A program made the position numbers and the translations under genes. The notes under the pieces were generated by a model. It did not search any database and had not been told where the DNA came from. It was given only the letters and a program-made list of their open reading frames with translations. A stretch of DNA of 22,232 nucleotides, taken from NCBI GenBank assembly GCA_947424995.1, contig CANDYO010000007.1:1-22232 (forward strand), written 5' to 3'. The stretch is from Rickettsiales bacterium. GTDB taxonomy: Bacteria > Pseudomonadota > Alphaproteobacteria > Rickettsiales > CANDYO01. Each line of letters opens with the position of its first letter. The stretch's first letter is position 1. Below, one piece after another: positions 14,701 to 22,068 of the stretch.

Positions 14701-15769
14701 TCAAAAGCAATGTATACTACTGGCAACCGGCGGCACAGGTGGACATATTTTTCCAGCCTTAGCTTTAAAAGATGCGCTTGAAAAAAATGGTTACAAGGTC
14801 AAGGTAACTGCCGACGCTAGATTCGCTAAATTTCATCCATTTGATGATGATAATATTTTTATACCTTCAGCTAACTTTGTTAATCGTAGCCCGCTTAAAA
14901 TTTTAACTAGCCTATTCACTCTGTTTAAAGGCTTTGTTAAAGCCTTATTGTTAATTCATAAAGAGCAGCCAAAAATAGTCATTGGTTTTGGTGGTTATGT
15001 AAGCTATCCAACTATGTTAGCAGCAATAATATTAGGCAAAGAAATTATTCTTCATGAAGCAAATACAGTGATTGGTAAGGTGAATAGAATATTGCTTTGG
15101 CGAGCAAAATATTTAACCACCGGATTTCCAGTAACTAAAGGGGTTAAAGCTAAATATCAAGATAAAGTAGTTTATACCGGAAATCCAGTTCGCCCAGAAA
15201 TTTTGGCCAGTAGCTTGAAGAAAAAAACTCATTCAGATGATAAGTTATCAATTTTAATCATTGGTGGTAGCCAAGGAGCAAAGATATTTAGTAAAATTAT
15301 TCCAGAAGTTATAGTTAATTTGCCCCAAGCGATCAAAAGCAAATTACATATTTATCAGCAAGTAAAAGAAGAAGATATTGATTTAATCAAGGCAAAATAT
15401 GCTAAAGAAAATATAGCTTGCGAAATAAAGAGCTTTTTTAATGATATGAATAAACAATTAGCTCAAGCAGATTTAATGATCTCTAGAGCGGGGGCTTCAA
15501 CAATTGCCGAGTTAATAGCCTTTAAGCTGCCAGCAATTTTTATTCCTTACCCTAGCGCCACCGATAATCATCAATATTATAATGCTGAAGAGATAGTGAA
15601 TGCAGGCGGTGGTTGGGTGGTTAAAGAAGACGCAAATAGCCCAGCGCAATTATTGCAGATCATTAAACTGATTGATAAAGATCCTGCTATATTGACTAAA
15701 TATTCAAGTGCACTTAAATCACTTCAACAAGATGCCAGCGCCAATATAGTGAAATTGATTGAAGGATAG
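14687..15769 (+). CDS. murG: UDP-GlcNAc:undecaprenyl-PP-MurNAc-pentapeptide GlcNAc transferase
   Basis: This enzyme makes lipid II from lipid I at the inner face of the membrane. The 360-residue GT-B fold shows the first glycine loop TGGTGGHIFPALAL (14-27), IGFGGYVSYP near 105, ILHEANTVIGKVNR near 126, the second loop GGSQGAKIFSKI near 192, and the UDP-GlcNAc motif SRAGASTIAELIAFKLPAIF near 265-285, followed by HQYYNAEEI. All key motifs are intact. It overlaps ftsW by 14 bases. Intact MurG plus FtsW implies that the organism still makes peptidoglycan precursors. Confidence 0.97.
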   Translation: MKKNNQKQCILLATGGTGGHIFPALALKDALEKNGYKVKVTADARFAKFHPFDDDNIFIPSANFVNRSPLKILTSLFTLFKGFVKALLLIHKEQPKIVIGFGGYVSYPTMLAAIILGKEIILHEANTVIGKVNRILLWRAKYLTTGFPVTKGVKAKYQDKVVYTGNPVRPEILASSLKKKTHSDDKLSILIIGGSQGAKIFSKIIPEVIVNLPQAIKSKLHIYQQVKEEDIDLIKAKYAKENIACEIKSFFNDMNKQLAQADLMISRAGASTIAELIAFKLPAIFIPYPSATDNHQYYNAEEIVNAGGGWVVKEDANSPAQLLQIIKLIDKDPAILTKYSSALKSLQQDASANIVKLIEG

Positions 15770-15803
15770 TAAAAGGTCATTGCGTAGGATGAAATTTATA
15801 CCC

Positions 15804-15945
15804 AAAGCGCGTGAGGTCGTCGCCCTTGGCCGAAGGCCGAAGGTCCAGTTGAATTCTTTTTCTTTGTTCAGTTACTCACTGTTTTTAAAAGATTTCAACT
15901 GGATCCTCGCCACTAGCTAGCGCTAGCGGCAAGGATGACGCATGA
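15804..15945 (+). repeat. palindromic element 5
   Basis: The core runs from CGTCG (15818-15822) to TGACG (15936-15940). The left flank GCGTGAGGTCGTC closely matches element 2. The left arm is CCCTTGGCC-GAA-GGCCGAAGG. The core is bounded by TCCAGTTGAA and TTCAACTGGA, and the right arm carries CCACTAGC/GCTAGCGG. The core holds GTTACTCA (15871-15878), in the same orientation as in element 2. It lies in the 477-bp gap after murG, which otherwise shows only the small ORF at 16059. Confidence 0.85.
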
Positions 15946-16058
15946 TGTGGATTTAATTAATTTTATCTTGCTCAAGGATCTTTTTATAAAACATCTTGCA
16001 GAATAAAATCTTCTATGGTAGTTTTTAATTACATATGAACCTAATATAGTAATATATA

Positions 16059-16187
16059 GTGGAAAACTTTAATTCACATAATCGTTATTATTCTTCAGCT
16101 ATATCTGTAGCTAAAGGCTTCAATGTGTCTATTTCTTTAACTAGTGCAGCTATTAACGCAGCAAATGCGGCCGCCGGCGCGGCATAA
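16059..16187 (+). CDS. possible 42-residue Ala-rich small protein
   Basis: A GTG-started frame, opened by TAA at 16050-16052 and closed by TAA at 16185-16187, encodes a peptide beginning VENFNSHNRYYSSAIS and ending INAANAAAGAA. The first half is polar and the last 20 residues are a small-residue, helix-like stretch. The end of the ORF contains a 17-base run made only of G and C (16167-16183), strikingly unlike the AT-rich surroundings. There is no convincing ribosome binding site. It may be a small gene, the tail of a lost gene, or non-coding. Confidence 0.25.
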   Translation: MENFNSHNRYYSSAISVAKGFNVSISLTSAAINAANAAAGAA

Positions 16188-16246
16188 TTTATACAACCTC
16201 ATCATTTTAAAAATCAATTCATTATCCTAAGTTAGAGAGAAATATC

Positions 16247-17425
16247 ATGTTAAAGAAGCTATTAAAAAAAAGCTTACCGCTGCAATTAGTGCTGTGCATT
16301 GTTTTTGCTTTTATATTTGGCGATCAATTAAGCCATACTACTATCCGCTGCCTATATACAATAAGTTGCGTTTTAAAAGAAATCTTGATGGCAGTTCTGC
16401 CAATTATGATTTTTAGTTATATTTTTGCAGCACTTTTATCACTTGAAAAAAACGCGCCGTTATTAATTATATTTATTTTAGGGATGGTAGTTCTTTCTAA
16501 TGCGCTGGTGTCATTTACTTCTTATGGAATTGGTAGAGCAGTGCTACCCTTTATAACCATAACCCAGCATAGTAACGTTACTCTAGTACAGGAAATGATA
16601 CCTTATTTTTCTCTTGGTATTCCAAAAATTGCCTCTCCAGATAAAGCAATGCTCGCTGGGATAGTTTTGGGAATTATATTCTGTTTCTTTCAAGTTCCTA
16701 AAATAACTAAAGCTGGTAATAAGCTTCAACGGATTGTAACTGCTTTTCTCGAGAAATGCTTTATTCCTTTCTTGCCGCTCTATGTTTTAGGTTTTGTTTT
16801 AAAAATGCATTACGAAGGAAATCTAAGTATTTTATTCCAAAATTATGCTCAAGTATTTGTTTTAATTTGTATCTTAATTGTATGCTATATCTCGTTGATG
16901 TATTTAGTAGCTAGTAAATTTTCTTGGACTAATTTTAAAAAGACTATTAAGCAAATGTCTGCTGCCGGCTTAACCGGTTTCTCAACTGTTTCTAGTGCTA
17001 TCACTATGCCAGTTACTATCGATGCAACAGAAGTAAATATTAAAGATAAGCAATTTGCTCGTTTGATTGTTCCGGCAACAGTCAATATTCATATGATTGG
17101 TCATGGACTAAGTATTCCGATAACTAGTTTGACTATTTTAATGCTATGTGGCCATCCATTGCCATCTCTAGAGACTTTTGCATTATTTGTAGTATTTTTC
17201 TGTTTAGCTAAATTTTCTGCGACTGCTGTACCAGGAGGAGGAATTATTGTTATATTACCTATCTTGCAAAGCCAACTTGGTTTTACTCCGGAAATGTCTA
17301 GTATCATTATAATGCTAGATATTCTGCAAGATGCAGTTTTAACTGGTGCCAATGTGATGGGTAATGGGGCTTTTGCTATTATTTGCTATCGCTTAGGTAA
17401 ATTTTGTAGGTTGTTGAAGGAGTAG
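16247..17425 (+). CDS. dicarboxylate/amino acid:cation symporter family (DAACS) protein
   Basis: This inner-membrane carrier has 392 residues, with about eight helices and two re-entrant hairpins. Family landmarks in order are the first hairpin GLTGFSTVSSAITMPVT (241-257), the helix-7 motif region VPATVNIHMIGHG (275-287), the second hairpin tip TAVPGGGIIVILPIL (326-340), and helix 8 LDILQDAVLTGANVMGNG (357-374). Compared with the archaeal homologue GltPh, the NMDGT sodium-site Asp is replaced (His282), the helix-8 Arg that binds an acidic side chain is Leu365, and the last helix-8 Asp is Asn373. Thr366, Asn369 and Asp362 are kept. The substrate is therefore probably not aspartate/glutamate, and coupling may differ. 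Only a weak GAGAG precedes ATG 16247. It is convergent with the MFS gene across element 6. Confidence 0.85.
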   Translation: MLKKLLKKSLPLQLVLCIVFAFIFGDQLSHTTIRCLYTISCVLKEILMAVLPIMIFSYIFAALLSLEKNAPLLIIFILGMVVLSNALVSFTSYGIGRAVLPFITITQHSNVTLVQEMIPYFSLGIPKIASPDKAMLAGIVLGIIFCFFQVPKITKAGNKLQRIVTAFLEKCFIPFLPLYVLGFVLKMHYEGNLSILFQNYAQVFVLICILIVCYISLMYLVASKFSWTNFKKTIKQMSAAGLTGFSTVSSAITMPVTIDATEVNIKDKQFARLIVPATVNIHMIGHGLSIPITSLTILMLCGHPLPSLETFALFVVFFCLAKFSATAVPGGGIIVILPILQSQLGFTPEMSSIIIMLDILQDAVLTGANVMGNGAFAIICYRLGKFCRLLKE

Positions 17426-17490
17426 GGAGGGAACGTCATTCTTGGTAAAAATAAAGACCGTTATACGAGATAGGTTTGCTACTTAAAACA

Positions 17491-17642
17491 TGCGATGACG
17501 TCACCCTTGGCCGAAGGCCGAGGGTCCAGTTGAATTCTCTTATATGACTTTGAGTAACTAAAGATTTTTAAAAGATTCAAACTGGATCCTCGTCACGCCT
17601 AAGCCTTAGGCCGCGGCGGACAAGGATGACGACCTTGCTTGT
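17491..17642 (+). repeat. palindromic element 6
   Basis: The core runs from CGTCA (17499-17503) to TGACG (17627-17631). The left arm is CCCTTGGCC-GAA-GGCCGAGGG. The core is bounded by TCCAGTTGAA and AACTGGATCC. The right arm contains GTCACGCCTAAGCC and a pairing GGC...GCGGAC segment. The core holds TGAGTAAC (17551-17558), inverted relative to elements 2 and 5. It lies between convergent genes and pairs with element 7 as an inverted near-copy flanking the MFS gene. Confidence 0.85.
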
Positions 17643-17683
17643 TTTTAGCGTTTGCTCCATGATGCTACATTTTGAAGAGAATG

Positions 17684-18928
17684 CTAAGAGCCCTTACTAA
17701 TATTCCCTTTACCCCACTTATTGCGCCAAATAACAGTGGCAAAACCTATTGATGCGATACTTAAAGCTACTGGTATTACTGAAATGCCATAAAGATAAGC
17801 ATCGTAGCTATAAACAGGAATAGAATCCACAACCATAGTATCGGGGTTATTTTCAATTACTGAAGCAATGGTTTTATGAAAGAGGTAACCGAAGGCCATT
17901 ACAATCATATTGCTTACTGCTGCAGCCATACCGCTTAATTGCATTTTGACATAGGTTGAGATGTGAGAAATAATCACCACCTGATAGGCGCTGCCAATTC
18001 CGATTACTATGCAAATAGCATATAATATAGGAGTGGATCCAAGGCCAGTAAGTAATATAGCAAAGCAAAAAGCCATCAATATTCCTGCTATTAAAGTAGT
18101 GCCATAATAGCTTTTAAATTTTTCTGCTAAATATGGTAAAAGGATAGATCCTATGCACATTCCAGTTAGTATACTTGATACTATTGAATCAGCTGTATTA
18201 CGATCAACTCCATAAATTATTTTAATAAAAGCAGTCCCCCAAGCATCGGCGAAGCCTTCTAGCGGAGCGATCATTAATCCTGCTAATATACTCATAATAA
18301 GTAATTTTTTATTGCTAATAATTGCTTTAACATCAATCCAAACGTTAGCTGTTTTGCTGGTAGGCATTTTAGGTAGGACTACATAAGTAGCTGCGGCTAA
18401 AATAAATCCACCAATTACTAGGATATGTACCATCTCTTCAATGCCAATATTATTGGTTATAGCTGTTAGTGGTTTCACTAAATAAACAGCGGTCAATACG
18501 CTAACGCACACTAAAGCTCCTAGCATTCTAGTGAAATGCTGAGGAAAAATTATTCTAAATATTTGAAAAGCACCAACTATAGCAGCTGAAGCTCCAACGC
18601 CAATAAAAAATCTACCTAATATTGCTAATTGCCAATTATCACCTGCAATAGGTAAGATACCCAAAGCGGCAATAATAATGCTAATAGGAATTACTAATTT
18701 TCCGCCAAATCTACTCAATAGCAAACCAAAAGGTATTTGCATCAAGATATAACCGATATAGTAGATGCCAGCAAATTCTCCAAAACTTACTGCCCCGATC
18801 GAAAATTTTTCCATCAATTCTGGCATAATAATATTAGGTAATAAACGTAAAATATATTGGTAACAATAAAATAAAGTGATAAATAACCAGATGGTAGCAA
18901 CTGTTATGATATTTAGGCGTGCCGTCAT
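17684..18928 (-). CDS. major facilitator superfamily transporter
   Basis: This inner-membrane secondary transporter has 414 residues and about twelve hydrophobic segments split into two halves by a polar loop around 190-200. The motif A region after helix 2 reads FGLLLSRFGGKLVIP (67-81), a common variant, and GRFFIGVGASAAIVGAF follows in helix 4. ATG 18928 is preceded by AAGGA at about 12 bases. The substrate cannot be read from the sequence; Rickettsiales commonly encode many MFS importers for host metabolites. It stands alone, bracketed by palindromic elements 6 and 7 in opposite orientation. Confidence 0.88.
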   Translation of the reverse strand: MTARLNIITVATIWLFITLFYCYQYILRLLPNIIMPELMEKFSIGAVSFGEFAGIYYIGYILMQIPFGLLLSRFGGKLVIPISIIIAALGILPIAGDNWQLAILGRFFIGVGASAAIVGAFQIFRIIFPQHFTRMLGALVCVSVLTAVYLVKPLTAITNNIGIEEMVHILVIGGFILAAATYVVLPKMPTSKTANVWIDVKAIISNKKLLIMSILAGLMIAPLEGFADAWGTAFIKIIYGVDRNTADSIVSSILTGMCIGSILLPYLAEKFKSYYGTTLIAGILMAFCFAILLTGLGSTPILYAICIVIGIGSAYQVVIISHISTYVKMQLSGMAAAVSNMIVMAFGYLFHKTIASVIENNPDTMVVDSIPVYSYDAYLYGISVIPVALSIASIGFATVIWRNKWGKGNISKGS

Positions 18929-18990
18929 AAGCTTTTAGATTCCTTTAGGGGTTTGTTATATAAGACTGTCGATGAGCTAGAATATCTCTA

Positions 18991-19136
18991 AAACTAGCGA
19001 GGCAGTCATCCTCGTCCGTCGTAGCCGAAGGCTTAGGCGTGACGAGGATCCAGTTTAAATCTTTTAAAAATCTTTAGTTACTCAAGGTTGCATAAGAAAA
19101 TTTAACTGGACCCTCGGCCTTTGGCCAACGTCATGT
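18991..19136 (-). repeat. palindromic element 7 (reverse orientation)
   Basis: Read on the minus strand it has the family order: TTGGCC-AAA-GGCCGAGGG arm, TCCAGTT, AT-rich core with TGAGTAAC (minus strand, 19084-19077), AACTGGATCC, and a right arm ATCCTCGTC...GACGAGGAT that pairs perfectly at its base. The first arm lacks about six bases (TCACCC) present in elements 2, 4 and 6, so it is slightly decayed. Core and right arm are closer to element 6 than to any other copy. It fills the 288-bp gap between the MFS start and the rlmH end. Confidence 0.85.
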
Positions 19137-19216
19137 TTTTATATCTGGCTTATATAACGATATCTCATGCAATAGTCTTACAAAGATAAAATATATTGCT
19201 AAAAAAGCAATAGTTA

Positions 19217-19672
19217 TCACTTATGATATGGATGATTCTCGCTAATTGTATAAGCTCGGTATATTTGTTCAACTAGGATAATTCTAGCTAGAATATGGGG
19301 CATAGTCATATTACTTAACGACAATAATAGATTAGCTCTATTTTTAATTTCATCGCTTAAACCATAGGCTCCGCCAATAATAAAGGTAATAGGTTGAGTA
19401 ATTTTATTTAAGCGAAGCGAGAATTCTTTACTAGTAAATTGGGAGCCATATTCATCTAAAACGATAACAAAGCTACCAGCAGGAATAGCCTTTAGTAATA
19501 ATTCTCCTTCGCAGATTTTTTGTTTACTGGCGGGAAACTTACCTTTAGCTTCAAGTTGATTAATACTAATTTTCCAAGGTATTCGTTTTAAATAATCAGC
19601 GATTATAGAGGCTTCTTTAGAAATTTCTGCTATTTTATGGATAGCAATAATATTGATCTTCAAGCCTGCCAT
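19217..19672 (-). CDS. rlmH: 23S rRNA (pseudouridine1915-N3)-methyltransferase RlmH
   Basis: This SPOUT-class methyltransferase acts on pseudouridine 1915 of 23S rRNA in the assembled ribosome. The 151-residue protein shows VIVLDEYGSQFTSKEF near 69-84, the SAM-binding knot TFIIGGAYGLSDEI (96-109), and the C-terminal signature LARIILVEQIYRAYTI ending PYHK. The length matches the family (about 155). Its start overlaps the rsfS end by 13 bases, so translation is coupled. A weak 6-bp stem (19195-19211) just after the stop could help end the transcript. Confidence 0.96.
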   Translation of the reverse strand: MAGLKINIIAIHKIAEISKEASIIADYLKRIPWKISINQLEAKGKFPASKQKICEGELLLKAIPAGSFVIVLDEYGSQFTSKEFSLRLNKITQPITFIIGGAYGLSDEIKNRANLLLSLSNMTMPHILARIILVEQIYRAYTISENHPYHK

Positions 19673-19986
19673 AATTGCTCTAAAGCATATAATTCCCTTT
19701 TTTCTTTATTAAAAATATGCACCAAGATATCAAGAGAATCTATAAGTACCCAATCAGAATTTTCCATACCTTCCACTAAGCACTGGTTTCCTCTGTTTTT
19801 AATTTGTTCAATTACATAATCAGCAGTTGAAGCAACGTGCTTGTTAGATCTGCCGGTAGCAATGATCATAAAATCAGCAATATCACTTTTGTTTTTCAGA
19901 TCAATAACGGTAATATTTTCTGCTTTATGTTCATCTAAAGTGGATACGATGATGTCTTTTAGTTCAATAATTGAAGAAGAGCTCAT
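19660..19986 (-). CDS. rsfS: ribosomal silencing factor RsfS
   Basis: This 108-residue protein binds L14 on the 50S subunit and blocks subunit joining under poor conditions. The family core is plain: VIDLKNKSDIADFMIIATG (23-41), SNKHVASTADYVIEQIK, VEGMENSDWVLIDSLDILVHIF and KEKRELYALEQLW at the end. No clear ribosome binding site precedes ATG 19986, which begins 10 bases after the proB stop, so coupling is likely. The rsfS-rlmH order is conserved in many bacteria. Confidence 0.96.
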   Translation of the reverse strand: MSSSSIIELKDIIVSTLDEHKAENITVIDLKNKSDIADFMIIATGRSNKHVASTADYVIEQIKNRGNQCLVEGMENSDWVLIDSLDILVHIFNKEKRELYALEQLWQA

Positions 19987-19996
19987 GAATAAATAC

Positions 19997-20809
19997 TTAA
20001 CCTATTTTATATTTTTTAGTTGCGCTGTTGTCGATCATGAATTTAGAGCAACGAGCTCCTTCAAGTACGCGCTTAATCGGATTGATAGTAGTGCCATTAG
20101 CAATAACTATATTACAATGATTACTTAAAGCAATTTTTGCTGAAGCTATTTTTGCTGACATGCCACCCGTTTTATTTTGAGAATCAGTCGCCATTGCTTC
20201 CACATCTGGGCTAATTTCATAAATTTCACTAACAAATTGGCTATTGCGATGTATTTTAGGGTCAGCAGTAAATAAACCATCTACTAGTGATAGCATTATG
20301 AGTAAGTCAGCATTAACAATCTGAGCCACTCTTGCTGAAAGGCGATCATTGTCACCAAAGCGAATCTCAGTGTTAGCAATCAAATCATTTTCATTAACTA
20401 TCGGAACAATATTTTTGTCTAATAAGTAATCTATAATATTTTTTATAGAGACAAAACGTTTGCGATTTTCTACATCTTCAATAGTAAGTAAAGCTTGGGC
20501 GGTATTAATGTTGTAGCGGGCAAAGCTATTTTTGTAAATTGCCATCATTTCATGTTGGCCACATACGGCTGCACATTGTTTTTCTTGCAATTTCGTTTTA
20601 ATAACGTTAACTGCCAATATGTTACAACCAAGCGCGATAGCCCCAGAGGATACTATTATTACTTTCTTACCTGCTGCAATTAGTTTTACCACGTCATCTA
20701 CTAGGCTATCTATCCAAGCTTGATGTACGACTCCATTTTTGGGGTCAACTAGAAAGGAAGAGCCAATTTTTACAACTATTTTATTCGCGTCTTCAATTAG
20801 TTTTATCAT
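19997..20809 (-). CDS. proB: glutamate 5-kinase, short form without PUA domain
   Basis: This enzyme phosphorylates glutamate as the first step to proline. The preferred start is ATG 20809, eight codons inside a GTG-started frame at 20833, because AGG lies just upstream and the protein then begins MIKLIEDANKIVVKIGSS like the family. From this start it has 270 residues. Intact features are VVKIGSS (12-18), IIVSSGAIALG (51-61), IVPIVNENDLIANTEI with FGDNDRLSARVA (to about 152), LVDGLFTADPK, and the late loop TGGMSAKIASAK (214-225). The C-terminal PUA domain of E. coli ProB is absent, as in some other bacteria. No proA is in the window. It leads the rsfS-rlmH operon. Confidence 0.9.
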   Translation of the reverse strand: MIKLIEDANKIVVKIGSSFLVDPKNGVVHQAWIDSLVDDVVKLIAAGKKVIIVSSGAIALGCNILAVNVIKTKLQEKQCAAVCGQHEMMAIYKNSFARYNINTAQALLTIEDVENRKRFVSIKNIIDYLLDKNIVPIVNENDLIANTEIRFGDNDRLSARVAQIVNADLLIMLSLVDGLFTADPKIHRNSQFVSEIYEISPDVEAMATDSQNKTGGMSAKIASAKIALSNHCNIVIANGTTINPIKRVLEGARCSKFMIDNSATKKYKIG

Positions 20810-20846
20810 TTTTTTACCTATATCCTTTACCACAGATAATTTGAAT

Positions 20847-20876
20847 GTTATAACAATTAAGAATTATAAATAACAA
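20847..20876 (-). promoter_or_regulatory. possible proB-rsfS-rlmH promoter
   Basis: On the minus strand TTGTTA (20876-20871) is followed after 18 bases by TATAAC (20852-20847), five of six to the -10 consensus, placing the start near 20840, about 30 bases before the preferred proB ATG. The promoter implies that transcription may begin too close for the GTG at 20833 to be used well, which agrees with the later start. Confidence 0.4.
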
Positions 20877-21001
20877 TACGCTTCTTTTAATCTATTGTGG
20901 CTTTTTTCTCTTTGAGTTTATTTTAATTAACTAACAATTTAATTATACACTAGACTTAAAGGAGCTTCAATTAAAAAGAGCTATATCTTAAGGAATTAAT
21001 T

Positions 21002-21331
21002 ATGCAAGATGAATCTATTTTTACAAAAATTGATAATTTAGTTAAAAATAATAATATAGTAATTTTTATGAAAGGTACAGCGGAGATGCCTTTATGTGGA
21101 TTTTCAGCTCGAGTTGTAGCAATTCTAAATCACTTAAAGCTAGATTTTATTGGGGTAAATATCCTTGAGGATGAAGCAATGCGTCAAGGAATTAAAGATT
21201 ATTCGGATTGGCCGACTGTTCCTCAGTTATACATTAAAGGAGTATTTATAGGTGGCTGTGATATTACCAAAGAAATGTTTGAAAATGGTGAGTTGCAAAG
21301 CTTATTAAAATCTCAAGGGCTACTTAGCTAA
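21002..21331 (+). CDS. grxD: monothiol glutaredoxin (Grx4/GrxD type)
   Basis: This 109-residue CGFS-type glutaredoxin carries or delivers iron-sulfur clusters. The motif is MKGTAEMPLCGFSARVV with Cys32. Also visible are the TVP turn (DWPTVPQLYIKG, 69-80) and the GGCDI glutathione-binding motif (84-88). AAGGAATTAATT directly precedes ATG 21002. It is followed five bases later by surf1, so iron-sulfur and cytochrome oxidase functions share an operon. The upstream 168-bp gap shared with proB is AT-rich; I could not fix a grxD promoter in it. Confidence 0.96.
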   Translation: MQDESIFTKIDNLVKNNNIVIFMKGTAEMPLCGFSARVVAILNHLKLDFIGVNILEDEAMRQGIKDYSDWPTVPQLYIKGVFIGGCDITKEMFENGELQSLLKSQGLLS

Positions 21332-21336
21332 AATTT

Positions 21337-22056
21337 ATGATCCAAAATATATTAAAATTCAGACCCAAGTTAGTACCAACTTTATTTGCTGTCCCAGTAT
21401 TAATTTTATTATTATCTTTAAGCTTTTGGCAGTTTCAGCGACTTAATTGGAAGCAAGAGATAATTAGACAGATTGAAATTCAAAGTCAGTTGGGGGCAAT
21501 TGAGTTGCCACAAAATGTAGAATTATCAAACATACTATATCGCAAGGTTATAGTTAAAGGAGAATTTTTACATCGAGATGAAATTCATATTTATGGTGGA
21601 AGTAGGAAATTCAAAGGTGAAGTTGGTTATTATATTTTAACTCCGATACTTCTTGCAAATGGTCAAACAATTATAGTTAATCGTGGTTGGGTTCCAGATG
21701 GTTTAAAAGATTCATTAAGTAGGCCGCAAACCTTGACTAAAGGGCAAGTAGAAATTACTGGAGCGATTATGGGAAATGAAGAGAAGGGGCTTTATATTCA
21801 TGATAATCAGCCAGAACGTAATTTGTGGTTCTATGTTAACCTGGATGAAATGAGATCATTCCTAAAGCTTCCAGAGAAAAACTTTGTAACGAATTTTTAC
21901 ATTCTTGCTCAAGAAAATAAAGATCTGAACGCCATTCCTTATGGACGCGATCTTGAGCCCAATATTCGCAATCATCATTTAGGTTATGCTCTAACTTGGC
22001 TTTTTTCTGCTATTAGTCTGATGGTAATATATACTATATATCATCGTAAAAATTAG
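21337..22056 (+). CDS. SURF1 family cytochrome c oxidase assembly protein
   Basis: This inner-membrane protein of 239 residues helps assemble aa3-type cytochrome oxidase, probably at the heme a step. Membrane helices lie at about 12-31 (ending LSLSFWQFQRLNWK) and about 214-234 (GYALTWLFSAISLMVIYTIY), with the family periplasmic domain between: VKGEFLHRDEIHIYGG, GYYILTPILLANGQTIIVN then RGWVP near 118-122, and PYGRDLEPNIRNHHLGYA before the last helix. Length and topology are standard. It begins five bases after grxD with no separate ribosome binding site. Confidence 0.93.
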   Translation: MIQNILKFRPKLVPTLFAVPVLILLLSLSFWQFQRLNWKQEIIRQIEIQSQLGAIELPQNVELSNILYRKVIVKGEFLHRDEIHIYGGSRKFKGEVGYYILTPILLANGQTIIVNRGWVPDGLKDSLSRPQTLTKGQVEITGAIMGNEEKGLYIHDNQPERNLWFYVNLDEMRSFLKLPEKNFVTNFYILAQENKDLNAIPYGRDLEPNIRNHHLGYALTWLFSAISLMVIYTIYHRKN

Positions 22057-22068
22057 GCTAACTAGTAA

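Noticed and set aside
17491..17642. Element 6 as a simple bidirectional terminator between convergent genes
   Set aside because: Related copies also sit between divergent and same-strand genes and lack U-tracts, so termination alone does not explain the family.
281..19136. CRISPR array or tandem repeats
   Set aside because: The palindromic elements are dispersed kilobases apart, about 125-150 bp long and variable inside; there is no regular repeat-spacer pattern and no cas gene.
19841..20128. Plus-strand ORF across rsfS and proB
   Set aside because: It is antisense to two conserved genes and shows no family features.
20834..21001. A tRNA gene or riboswitch in the proB/grxD gap
   Set aside because: No cloverleaf or T-loop motif is visible; the gap is plain AT-rich sequence with only a weak proB promoter.
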